The notes under the pieces: model-generated
Told to the model about the DNA's origin: nothing
The model's input: only the letters and a program-made list of their open reading frames with translations
Database searches by the model: none
Part shown: positions 36,516-47,877 of the stretch, one piece after another
Position numbering within the stretch: position 1 is the first letter of the stretch
Layout: each line of letters begins with the position of its first letter
Translations under genes and position numbers: made by a program
DNA from: Purpureocillium takamizusanense
Taxonomy: Eukaryota; Ascomycota; Sordariomycetes; Hypocreales; Ophiocordycipitaceae
Direction of reading: 5' to 3'
DNA: 64,000 nucleotides
Assembly (NCBI RefSeq): GCF_022605165.1
Contig: NC_063069.1
Coordinates: forward strand, 1,302,001-1,366,000

Positions 36516-38747
36516 CTCCTCCACCTTGTCCTCCTCCGGAGGGCAGCAGTGGTTTGCAGCACACAAAATAGATTATAGCAGCTTACACTGTGCCGTACGT
36601 ACCGCGAAACTCTTTCACGATTAGCACTCAATCAATGACAAGAAAGGGGGGGGGGGGGTGGCGCCAACGCCGCCGCGAAATCCAGATGCGTCAGAGAACA
36701 ATGCAAAATGAGGGTGCATTCACTCGTGGTAAGATGAAGAAAGATGGACCAATAGGGGCGTCTGTCCCCCCCAACGGTCCTCATTGGAAGGGGGTGACGA
36801 CCCGCCCGCCACCACCACTAACACCACCACCATCACCACCACCACCAGGGCACTTTCGCAAAAGTTTTTGAGACGACGAGGATTTCAAACGTGCCAAGTT
36901 AGTTATTACTAACTTAGTGGTTGACTGACAGCCGCCACGCGCGCCTTGCCGCCACGCACGGGCGAGGCCGCAGAGGGCAGTCAGTGATGGAGGGCTGAGA
37001 TGGGATGGATGGTAGATGGTGTGGTGGAAAAAGAATAAAAATAAAGATAAAAATGAGAATCTCAACTAGCAGCCATCATGGCGGCGGGCGTTGCCAAGTC
37101 TGAACGAAACGAACTTGTCCACGAAGTCCCTTTATTGGCGGCGGCCCGAAAGTCGTCGGGTGGTTTGGCAGGATCAATTTCAGGATGGGAACAAGACCTT
37201 GTATTGATGATAATGTAGTCACTGTAACTCAATGGGCACAGCTCTCTCAGTCTTAATAATTACGGCGAGTGGATTTCTGCACAATATCTTACAAGCAGGG
37301 TTGTATACTGTATGTATGCACACTACGGAGTACACCGATTTGTGTTACCTCCCCGCTCTACAGCTTCCCCCCCAAGCGAGATCGCGAGGTGACCAATTAC
37401 GGCACTTGTCATTCGCATTGACAACAAGGGTGCCGGGGGGGCTTCGGAGGCAGTACCTTACGTTAGTTGGCTGACAACTAGTTACCTCAGTACCCTGAAA
37501 CACCCTTTCTGTGCATTCGTTGGCTGCTGGATGACGTAGGGACCACTCTATGCTCGCCTCGACGGCAACGGCGGCGAGAAGGGTGAGGGGGGCGGGGGCA
37601 GCACGGATTTCCTCGCAATGTACGAAGTACCTGGCGGGCATTCGTAGGTGTAAATAGTACAGTAACTACTCGCTATCGACTATGAGAAGATGCGCTCGTG
37701 GGGCTCGTCATACCTTGGTACTTAGCACCGTAAGGGGTAGGCCACTTTGCTTTACAATTGGCGTTGCTTCACAATGACTGCATTGTAAGTTAGTGAGACT
37801 ACATGCTTACGTACTAACTACAGTATAGTACGTACGCACGTGCTGAAGCGCTGCAGCAGCCGGGTCAAGTAAGCGCTCCTCGCTCACCGACTACTGTGCC
37901 GTGCCTTCCTTACCTTACCTTAGTACGTCCCAAGAACTACTGCATACCGCACGACTGACGCGCATCGCGAGGCACAGGCGCCTAGAAGATGCGAGGCTTG
38001 CTTCTATTTATTAATACATTTACTACTACTACTGCATTCGTGTTCAGCGTCCGCCACCGCCACCGCCGCACGGCCGACGCGCGACGACGGCCGGCCTCTC
38101 CTCGCAGGGCTGAATCGACTTTTTAATGTTCAAGGGGGCTCCCCGCGTTGGTGGAGGGCTCGTTCCCGATGCTTCAGGGTTCGCTCTTTGTGATTGATAG
38201 ATATCCACGTGATTTTTGTCTTTCTGTTCCTGTTCGCAGCTGAGCAGCCTCCCGCTCCCCTTTTGTATATAATACCATGTACATGCAATAGTAATGCGCG
38301 CAGAGTCCGTTCATGATGGGCCATGGTCTAGTTGCCGCCGCTGCCGCCGCTGCCGCCACCCTCAGCCGCTCTCGGTGGCATCTGACTTTCCTCGAGGCCG
38401 GTAGAGGAGGAGGAGGAGGAGGAGGGGGAAGCACTGCGAACTATAATCGTGGCGCCCCCTCATCGCGCGCGGGAGGAGCGGGTGCTACTGTAGATCCCCC
38501 GTGTTGCAACACACCACCTCATCCTACCATGTATATATATACTTTGTACACGAAGAGTGCTGGAGGACTCACTGCCAACGAGGACGAGACGAGGGCATAA
38601 AATGTCTCGCCCGCCCGCACCGCTTCTACATGCCGTTACAGCTACTACTTAATGCCGACGATGGAGGGGAGCAGGGAGATGGGAAACTGTACGCGCACAC
38701 GGAATACTACCTACTGTATCTTGTTGCTGCACCGAGGGTGACATTTT

Positions 38748-38749
<2 letters not shown>

Positions 38750-38778
<29 letters not shown>
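38750..38778. repeat. CA dinucleotide microsatellite
   Basis: About fourteen CA units in intergenic DNA; a hexanucleotide CAACAC array lies 100 bases downstream. Confidence 0.9.
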
Positions 38779-40801
38779 CGTTTGCTGCACGACCGATCCC
38801 TCCCCGGAGCAAGCAGGTGCGTGAAGAAGGCAGACCGCATTGGACTTGGGCTGAATCCCCAGGGCTGCGGCGACCAACACCAACACCAACACCAACACTA
38901 CACCACCACGATCACGCATTCCATTTGAGGTAGTCCTTATGTAGTATTGTACCTCCCTTACCAATTGACTACAGTACCTCTACCACCACCAACAAGCAGC
39001 AAACAATCCCACAGGTAGGTAGCACTAATCTAACGTAGTACTTGTGTGCTCCTCTTTCCCCCCGATACCCGACCAATCGACCGGTATGTGCGGTACAAAG
39101 GACCACAGCCCTCGTCGTTTCACCTTTTCAGACGATAGAGGGGAGGGGGGGCGGCTGCTTATCTACAATGCTACCTAGTAACCAGCTCCCCAACGACCAA
39201 CTGCCTGAGCGAAAGCGACGTCAGAGAGAGAGAGAGTGAATGTCTTGTCCTCCTCGGGGCGGTACCTATTTACTTCGTAACGGTTGTATGCACTAACTGG
39301 GCAGCTCTTTCCCCTTCGGCACTCATCAAACCCGCAAATCCCCCGTGCACGACTGACTCCCCTTCCACGCCCCCCTCCTCCCCGCCCCGTCTCTCTCCGT
39401 CTCCGCAAAGCATCCCCATACGAAGTACTTTACTTGAGAATGAAACAACCGAGCCGCAGCCGCAGCAGCACCAGAAACAGCAACACCAGCAACATTGCAC
39501 AGCACAGCACGCGCACAGCACAGCACGCATAGCCCTCACCTGCGTCTCTTCTCTGCCCTCTCCATCTCTCTCTTCGCTCTTGCCCTCCCCCCCCTTCCCC
39601 CGTCCCAGTCACATCTCATCCTTTCCCATAGCATCCCGGCCCGGCCCGGACGTGTCACTTTCCCTTCCCCCCTCCCATCTCGTCCGTCGTCCCTGCTCGT
39701 CCGTCCATCCGTCCATCCATCATCGCCTTCCCTCCTCCCTCCCTCCTTGTCTTGTGTGTCCGCACCACACCACACCGCCCGCTGACCCGGCGTCCGTTCC
39801 GGATCCATCACCCTGTTAATATCAATTATTATTTTTTCGGACGTGTGGCGCGAGGACCGCGTCCGCCACCAACCGCGTAGCCCCTCCAGCACCGGCATGC
39901 CCCCAAGAAGGGGGGGAGGGGAGGCTTGGGGGGGCTTGCCCAGACGCCAGATCTTACCTACCTACCTACCTACACACGAATAGTGAGTTGTAGATAGAGT
40001 TTTGCGCTGGCCATGGGAGCTGCATAGGCGGTACGGTTCTAGATGGAAAACCGACGAAAACGTGGCAACGGGGTCCCGGATGTGGCCCGCTTCATCACTC
40101 ACTGGGGCGCCAAATATCGCCCGCGAGCACCACACGTGCAAGACAAGAATATGAAAGCCACTCCTTGTCAATGGACGGGCCGTCGTCGCGCACAGGCCAC
40201 ATAGAGTCATCTGGCAGCGGCGGCATGGATTGGCATGGTTGACCCTCCCACGTCTCATCCACTCACTCACCGGTTGTTGAGAAACTTCCAGTCCACCCCT
40301 TCCCCGGCTCCGCAACTCCTTCTTCCCCGTTCGGCCCTCGTGGCTCGGTTCAGCTCTCGGCTGCCCCTAGTCCATGTTCGTCCGTTGCCCTTCTCTCTGC
40401 GTGTGGTGGCGCTGGCGTGCATGCGAGCAGTGGTGTACATGTATGTAAGGGCATGTATGTATATTATATGAGTCGGTCCCTGGTGGTCAGAAGCACACCT
40501 CACCTCACTCGACCTCGGGTTTCCCCATCGTTTTGTGGATATTCTTTCTTCTGCTCCCCCGGGCGCCCATTCCTTGTGAATCACGACATCCCACGCCCGC
40601 CAGCCCTACCGAGCTTCAAGGGCATCGCAATGCTCGTCTGTCTGATTGTGGCACACTGAGGTTAGCGACTCACGTTACCGCAGCGGCCGGCATATACCCC
40701 GTCGAGACAGAGGGTTCGTCGTCTACCTAGCTCTCCTTCCGAAACCGCGACAACCCAACTGGGCTGTTCGAAGCTGGCAACCAGCTCGGCCACGGACGAC
40801 C

Positions 40802-42938
40802 ATGAACCTTTCAATGCCGGGGCTTCTGCTCCTGGTAGGCGGCAGTATCGTTTACTGGGTCTGCCATTACGCCCTGTCCTTGCGACACAACATAGCGGAG
40901 GCCAAACGAAGCGGCCTGCCCTATGTCGTCGTTCGTAAGCTCGCCTCCCACCCCCTTCTCTCTCCCCAAGAGCACTCACGGAAGCTTCCACTTGCCCCGT
41001 CTGTTGGGCGGCCCTCTCCACTCAGGCGCAACGATTCTTTGCTGACAAGACCCTCGACAGCTTGCAGCCCAATCACACACCTTTGGCGCATCTCGTTCCC
41101 CCTGTGTTCGCGCCTCCTGAAGCTCCTTCCCAAGAGCTGGTGGGAGGACTGGTTCGAGTACGAAACCCTCCGCGCCAGTCGAGCGCCCGTCCGAGTCTCG
41201 TCGCAGAAGCTAATGAGAGCGTCACGGCAGCGTCATGATCCCCGATAACATCTACTGGTCGGGCTGGAAGCTCTTTGAGCGGTACGGCGAGGCCTTCCTC
41301 GTCGTGTCCCCTGGGTTTCGGGTCCTGTACGTGGCCAACGCCGAGATGATCACGCAAATCTTCGCCAAACGGGAGCAGTTCCCCAAGTGGGTCGCGCGTT
41401 ACCACATCCTCCGCCTGTTTGGCGAGAACCTCATCACCGCCGAGGGCCAGACGTGGCGGCTGCACCGCCGGGTCATAGCTGCCTCCTTCAGCGAGCGCAA
41501 CGCCGCTCTCGTCTTCCGCGAGGCCATCGTCCAGGCGCAGGGCATGGTCCGCGGCTGGATCGGCCCGTCTGAAACCCGCAGCGAGGTCCTGCGCACCGTT
41601 GAGCGCGACGCCCTGCGCATGGCGCTCCACATCATTGGCTATGTCGGGTTCGGGTTGCGGCTCCTGTGGCCGGGGCAGACGCTGCCGGCCAACATGGACC
41701 CCAAGTACAGCAAGTACTCGTCGCTCGAGGCAGCTGAAGGGTACGAAATGAGCTTTGTCGACACCATGCGGAGCGTCATGGACAACATACTATTGATACC
41801 GCTGGCCCCGAAGTGGCTTCTGAGAGCCTGGCCTTCCGAGCGAACTACGGAAGCTCTTGTCGCGTACGAAAACTATACCAAGTACATGGAGGAGATGATG
41901 GAAGACAAGCTGGACGATGCGCGGCGAGGCATACCGCCAGAGGGCATGGACCTCATGGGCTCCCTCGTGCGGTGCGCTTACGAAGCCGATGCAGCCAAGG
42001 ACGACAAGACGGGCAAGGCGGCGAGTCTGCCGGTGCTGACGCGGGAAGAGATCATTGGCAACGCCTTCATCATGTTCGCGGCTGGGCATGAGACGTCTGG
42101 CGGCAATATACATGTTCTCATGATGCTGCTGGCGACGAACCCGTCAGCGCAGCGTCATCTCCAAAGGGGCATTGACCAAGTGCTTGGCGACTCGGACCCG
42201 AGCACTTGGGATTATGATACCAAGGTCAGCGCCATGATGGGGAGCATGATTGGGGCGTGCCTGTACGAGACGCTGCGCATCGTGCCCCCGGCCGTCGAGA
42301 TCCCAAAGGAGGTTTCGCCCCTTGGGGACCAGCCCGTCACCATGGACGGGCGAGAATACTTGCTGACCGAGGGCACGGGCATCGCCATCGTCACGTCGGG
42401 GGTGCACCTTAACCCGCGGTACTGGCCGCATGCCGACAGCAAGATCTGCGAGGGCGGCAACGACCTGCGCGACTTCCGGCCGGAGCGGTGGTTCCCCAAC
42501 AAGTCGGGGCTCGGGGCTCGGGGCGTCGAGGACACGTCGGGGCCCGAATCGGCGGCGCAGTACGGGGGCCACGGTGAGGTCGACAGCAGCGCGCAGATGT
42601 TCCGGCCCGCCAAGGGCTCCTACATACCCTTCAGCGACGGGTCACGGTCGTGTATGGGGCGGCGGACGGCTCAGGCGCAGATCACTGCAATGCTAGCCGT
42701 CGTCTTCCGCGAATACAGCGTAGAGCTGGCCGTCGACGAGTGGGCGAGCGATGCCGAGGTGCAGGCCATGAGTAGGGACGAGCGGGCGAGCGTATACCGT
42801 CAGGCGCAGGACAAGAGCAGGCAGACCATGATGAAGATGTATAGTGTGGTTACGCTTGGCCTGCATAGCACGTACCACGTGCCGCTGAGGCTGGTCAAAA
42901 GGGGCCACGAGAACTTTGTCGACTGGATGGACGGGTAA
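40802..42938 (+). CDS. Cytochrome P450 monooxygenase
   Basis: A heme-thiolate monooxygenase, probably anchored in the endoplasmic reticulum. Three exons (40802-40934, 41061-41157, 41231-42938) give 645 residues. The N-terminal helix MPGLLLLVGGSIVYWVCHYA is the membrane anchor. The first splice joins YVVV to PCSPITHLW, and the second joins WWEDWFE to DVMIPDN. Catalytic landmarks are the I-helix AGHETS (361-366, oxygen activation), the K-helix ETLR (E423-R426) and the heme loop FSDGSRSCMGRR with cysteine ligand C551. At 645 residues it is longer than the usual 500-550, with extra sequence before the heme loop (GARGVEDTSGPESAAQY region) and a long C-terminus after it. The substrate cannot be predicted. 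No secondary-metabolite synthase lies nearby. Confidence 0.93.
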
Positions 42939-44547
42939 AGGGCAGTTTGTCGTGTCGGATGGACGGGAGGGACTGTAAAAAAGGCACACATACATGCGCT
43001 CGGTGCCTTGGTACGTATCCTACACGCATACTCGTAGTAGTCGAGGTCGTACCAAGATGCGGGCAGCCATCATCGTCTCAGAGCCCTTGCTTATTCGAGC
43101 CGCCTTTTGACACAGTCTGCTCTCTGGCATGTGTCTGTCGCCTCACCTATGAAGTCCTCGCGCATACGTACCACTCGGAGAGGAGAGGTTGCAGTGGCGT
43201 CTGGCCGGCGAGAGCCCGCGCGTGCGTGTCTTGCGCTCGCACTGCTTCGCAGCATCGACGAGAAAGGAAGGCCTGCTGGTGGAGCAGAGGCGGGAGCACG
43301 CATAGTAACTGGACACAAGCCAGGCCAGGCAGGCCAACGCGCGCCGTGTGGCGGGTTGTCGTCGTCGTCGTCGCTGTCGTCGCCAGACCAGACCCGTCGG
43401 CCGTTCGCGTCGATGGAGCCAATCATCAATCCGGCGGGCACGCGTTTGCGTTGGATGGCACTCGCACATCGCATCGAGTTAGTCTGGCTCAGAGAGAGAT
43501 GAGACTTGGTGAAGAGGGAGGGATCCACCTCCAGAGCGAACGGACAGACGTGAGGGTGAGTGAGTGGAGGGCGACAAAAACCATGTTGCCGGGGCGGCCA
43601 TGGCGAACATGCCGGCGCTAGATTTTGTACGCTCTGCTCTGTCCTGTCCTGTCCTGTCCTGTCCTGTCCTGCCCTGCCCAGTCGTGTCGTGTCATATCAT
43701 GTCATGTCAGCCTTGCCCTGCCAGCTTATTGTTGATGGCAAGAGAGGCTTGAGAGGCTCCTTCTTCTCTGGCCGCCCTGCCCCACCGCTGCTTGGGGGGT
43801 CCTGGGCTTGGGGGTTTGGGTGCCAGTCGAAGAAGGAGCTCCCAGCTCCCGTCCGTCCCAGCCACTCGCTTTTTCCGGTCGGCAGCTGCCCAAAAAAAAA
43901 TGGGCACGGGGCAGGACCACGGCCACTCGCCGAGGATGGCATGGCATGGCAGCAAGAACTCAGCCAGCAGCCACAGCAAGAACAGCCGACTACTCCACTC
44001 CACCCGCCTCCACTAGCCACAGCGGGCGGTACGGTAAGTACATTCGCAGCACCTGCACGCGTTGCAGCAGTCATTACAGGTAGTTAGCTAGCTGCAGCAG
44101 TACCTAGTAGCAAGCAGAAGCAGCGCCCGTCCTGCTCCTCCACGCCTTCACCCGCCCGCCCACACCACCGCGCGCTCCCTCTCTCGCGAGTCCCGTCCCG
44201 CACGCCGCCTGCCTGCTCAAGCTCTCTCTCTCCCTCTCTCTCTCCCCCCGCCAGCCACCCCCAGATCAAAACATAAACAAGACACTTCCCACATCCCACC
44301 ACCACCACCGCTACCACCCCCCCCCCGTTCACCCGCCAGCCAACCTTGCTGTTTGCGTGCTCCCAATATCATCATCGTTTGGCATCTCGCGATACGTCTC
44401 TGTAAAAGGGAACAAACCATCGAGAACGCCCCCTCTCAAGGAGCGCACAAGTGTTTTTTTGCCGTCTGCAACCCCTCAGTGGCCTGCAGTCGAAGCTCCA
44501 TTATTATTGTCCACCGGCTTGAAGCGCATCCTCACTCACCCGCCGCC
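42939..44547. other. Intergenic region with pentanucleotide repeat and pyrimidine-rich leader
   Basis: It contains a GTCCT pentanucleotide array at 43641-43670, and a pyrimidine-rich leader at about 44120-44340 typical of a promoter/5' UTR, belonging to the downstream HeH/SAP-like gene. No gene was supported. Confidence 0.5.
43641..43670. repeat. GTCCT pentanucleotide repeat
   Basis: Six perfect GTCCT units, flanked by degenerate copies continuing to about 43710. Confidence 0.9.
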
Positions 44548-46060
44548 ATGTCCGCCACGTCGACAAACAGTTGGCTCAAGGCCCAGCGCAAGAGCGACCT
44601 CGTCGAGCTCGCCGATAATGTCGGCCTGAAGAAGTATGTGCCTTTTTCAATTTTGTACAAGTCTTTTGCACGTCTTTGCCGTCGTGATGGAGTTGCGCTG
44701 CGTCGTCGCCGTTTTCCAACGTCCTTGGCGGCGCATCGACGTTTCGATGCGCGTCACCGTCGCGTAATGCAACGCTCGTTGCTCAACACGCCAACAACCC
44801 CAAGCTGTGCGCCAAAGCAGACTGCACGACTACGCGTCGCAAGACGAACGATCCGATCCAGGCGCATGGATCCGTTCTTCATGCTCGCCACGCTGCACCG
44901 GCACCTGCATGGTGCGCCTCATGGTGGCGCGCGCGCAAAACAACAAACGTCAACAACACCAACCGCTCAGCTCTGCTGTCGGTTGATGCTCGCGGCTCGC
45001 GCGCGCAACCTTGGCCATGCGCCGCAACGTACCATCGCTGACTCACTGCATCTAGCTACGAGAGCCTCAAGAAGAGCGATCTTGAATCCGCCCTCGACGA
45101 GTTCATCGCCGAGCACACTACGCGCTTCTCCAACCGTCCTGACCTGCAGGGCTACTTTAACTCGCGCTCCAAGGCGCTTGGCTCCCCCGTCAAGAAGGAA
45201 CGCGAGTCTTTCAAGGATGAGGCCGAAAAGGCGCTCAAGGTTGCCAAGCGACGAGTCACCAAGGTTGCCGAGGAACTGACGTCCGAGTAAGAGTCGCGTC
45301 TTCCCGACTGTTGTCACCTTCACTAACATGGCCCTCTCGCCGCAGCGACGACCGCCGCTCCGCTTCCTCCTCTGCCGTGGCTCGCACTCCTGCGCGCAGC
45401 CTGTCCCAGGTCGCCGCGCGCATTCCCCTGCCCGCGACCCCCGCCGACGTTGCCAACGCCGTCGACAGATCTACTGTCGCCATGCGCAAGCGCGTCTCCT
45501 CCATCTACCAGGAGAGCGGCATCACCGAGGCGTCGCAAGCCACGCGCGAGACTCTTAGCACCGTTACCAGCGTACTGTTCTGCGTCTCGGCCTTTGAGCT
45601 GTATTTCATCCGACCCGAGGTCCTCGCCAACCGTTATGCCTTTACCGTGCCCGCTGTCGGCCTGCTGGGCACCCCGGATTACCCCGTCTACCTGCCCGAC
45701 ATGTTCCTGCTCCTGACCGCGAGCTTCTGGTCCCCGGCCTTGACCTGGGCTTTCACTAGCGTCGTTCTGCCCAGCCTTTTTGGCTACTTCTTCAACTTGA
45801 GCGCTACGAGCAACCCCGGCCCGCGAACCCGCTCCAAGGCGCACCAGCCCGAGAACGTCGTCGACCCCCTGACGTTCAGCATTGTCAAGGCGCTCGTGTC
45901 GTACGTCGTGTACGGCCAGGGCGTCACCTTTGGCGGCCTTCTCAACGACACGTCGATTGAGCGCCTCAACTCAGCCGTGTACGGCGGGTACAAGGGCGTT
46001 CTGGTCGGCACTGCCGTCACCGGCATCGTCAGTATCTACGACGCGGTGCTAAGAAAGTAA
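44548..46060 (+). CDS. Multi-pass membrane protein with N-terminal HeH/SAP-like motif
   Basis: Three exons (44548-44633, 45056-45286, 45346-46060) encode 343 residues; the first intron is long (422 nt). Residues about 8-45 (WLKAQRKSDLVELADNVG, then NYESLKKSDLESALDEFI) form two short helices with the spacing of SAP/HeH motifs, which bind DNA or chromatin. A basic, lysine-rich linker follows, then the second splice and a Ser/Ala-rich region. The C-terminal half has several hydrophobic segments: around VTSVLFCVSAFELYFI, MFLLLTASFWSPALTWAF with VVLPSLFGYFF, VKALVSYVVYG and VLVGTAVTGIVSIYDAV. A chromatin-binding head joined to a membrane domain would suit an inner nuclear membrane protein, by analogy with LEM/HeH proteins Lem2 and Man1. 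That location is inference; no family name was recognised. Confidence 0.75.
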
Positions 46061-47877
46061 GCGGCAGCCAGGTTTGGGGCGACATCTTGCTGGTCTCTAG
46101 CCGCTTTCGCGGTGTCATCCCACAGGAGACCATGAGACCGTGTCGCGAGGCCGCCTCTACATCCACATAGCTTCGTCCGACAACAGTTATCGAAGTTTCG
46201 CGCTCTTCTTAGGCTACGACGAACCGGACAGGCGCCATTCATGCACGGAAGCTGGTATGTTTTTCTCTTCTTGGGGACACGCGCCTTGTTCTCGCGTGGC
46301 CCAGGTGGCGTTGATGGCGTTGATGGCGTCGCGGCGTGGCTTCGATACCAATCTTTGTCTTCGCTTGGATGGCCTTGATGCCTTTGCCAGTCTGCCTTGT
46401 CATTCTCGACGGCGCGACTTGCGGCGATGCTGCCCCATCGGGCATTGCTTTTTCCTCAAAGTCGAACCTCGATCGGATGAGATGCCAATGGACTAATTGG
46501 CGTTGGGTATTGTACATGACACTTTTGCACGCACCACGCACCCTTTACCATCTGCCTCCTGTTCCGAGTTGCACTTTCATGTTTGTACTTGGCTTGTGAC
46601 CGCAAGTGTAGTGTTGTTTTTAGTTTCTGTGCTTTGCGCGGAAGATGATAACTTATGGTTTTGGCTTAGTGGGGCTATCGTTATTGGGACTATCTGGGGT
46701 TGGCGGCGGGTTGCTGCGTTTCAAAAGACGCTTGGGGTCGGGGTTGGGCAATATCTCGTAGAGGGCGGAGTCGGCTAGCAAAGGGGGCATGCGGACACGG
46801 CGGTGAGTGAACGATTGGAATATATGCTCTTTACTGTTCGAAGCCTCCGTGGCTCATGTTACATTTCGTCGTTGAACCTCGTGACTCGAATTCCTCCCAT
46901 GGATTTTGTCCGCTCGTGCGACTTTCTCATGATGGATCTCCAGTCGAGAACGCCCGCCTAGCACGGCGCAAGCGGACTCTTCACGCAGCTTCGGTCCCGT
47001 CGCTTCTTCCCTAGTGCCATTGTCAGATATACAAGGAGTTGCCGCGCGGCTGCCATGTCTCAATACCACGCGCCCAACAAAGGGGCTTAACAGCTACTCG
47101 TAACATAGTTGACCGGCATGTCCCACAAGCCGCTCCTCCCCTCCTCTCTTCACGCCTTCTAATAGTAATAATAACCGCGCTTCATCTTTGATGACAACAC
47201 GCTGACGCGCCGAACCGTCCAGCCATGTCAACACACGATAACTCGGGGCGTCATTACCACGCACGTCTTGAGCGGCCGGGAACACCGCCCTCGCGGCTGC
47301 CGGCTGGGGCGCGGTCGAGATGATGATGGATGCTTGGCGTGGGGAGAAGTCGAGGGAGAGGCCCTGCCGGCGAAGACACCAAATGAAACATATATATATG
47401 TGTGTGTATGTGTGTGTGCGTGTGTGTACATATATCAAGCATCAGCTGCAGCGAGGACGACAGCTGGCGATGGCAACGCGGATGACAGCATGAGGCCCAA
47501 AGTTGGGGGAAGAGGGGGTTGCAAGCGCACGCTTCAAACTGGGCACACGACTTTGCGGGCTTCGTTTCGTATCGCCAGGGTGAGGGTTGAGCAGCAGCTC
47601 CCAAGACACAACTTTAGTTGGGGAGAGTCACGGGGGACCAGGCATGTGATGTAAGACGTACATTCAACAGCCTCTGGACTGCACTTGCATGCTCGCTTGT
47701 GACCACTGGTGATGCTGTTCTCACAGCTCGCTCACGACCACAACGTAGCAATATTCTCCGCTCCGATGCCGAGTTCCCCTGGCCACCCCCCCCCCCCCCC
47801 CCTTTCCCCCTCTCAACACTGTACGTCCCCCAGTCTCCCCTCAGCTCTTGTAAAGGCCCGCCTGGATCCGTTCGTAA
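46061..47877. other. Convergent intergenic region
   Basis: This stretch separates the facing membrane-protein and NACHT genes. It includes a mixed TA/TG repeat (about 47390-47432) and a C run (about 47786-47802). The open frames at 46140-46778 lack protein-like features. No RNA gene was seen. Confidence 0.5.

Larger units (their letters stand above)
34899..40801. other. 5.9 kb gene-poor region with simple repeats
   Basis: No protein-coding gene can be supported. It is rich in simple sequence: TTC run (36442-36462), CTC run (36493-36515), 13-G run (36646-36658), CCACCA-type runs (36805-36850), a CA repeat (38750-38778), a CAACAC repeat (about 38875-38897), and repeated TACCTAC/GTACGT-like tracts (37640-37960, 39955-39975). 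A strongly pyrimidine-rich stretch at about 39540-39780 looks like the start region of a fungal transcript, but no coding frame follows it. The right end should hold the P450 promoter. Confidence 0.5.
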
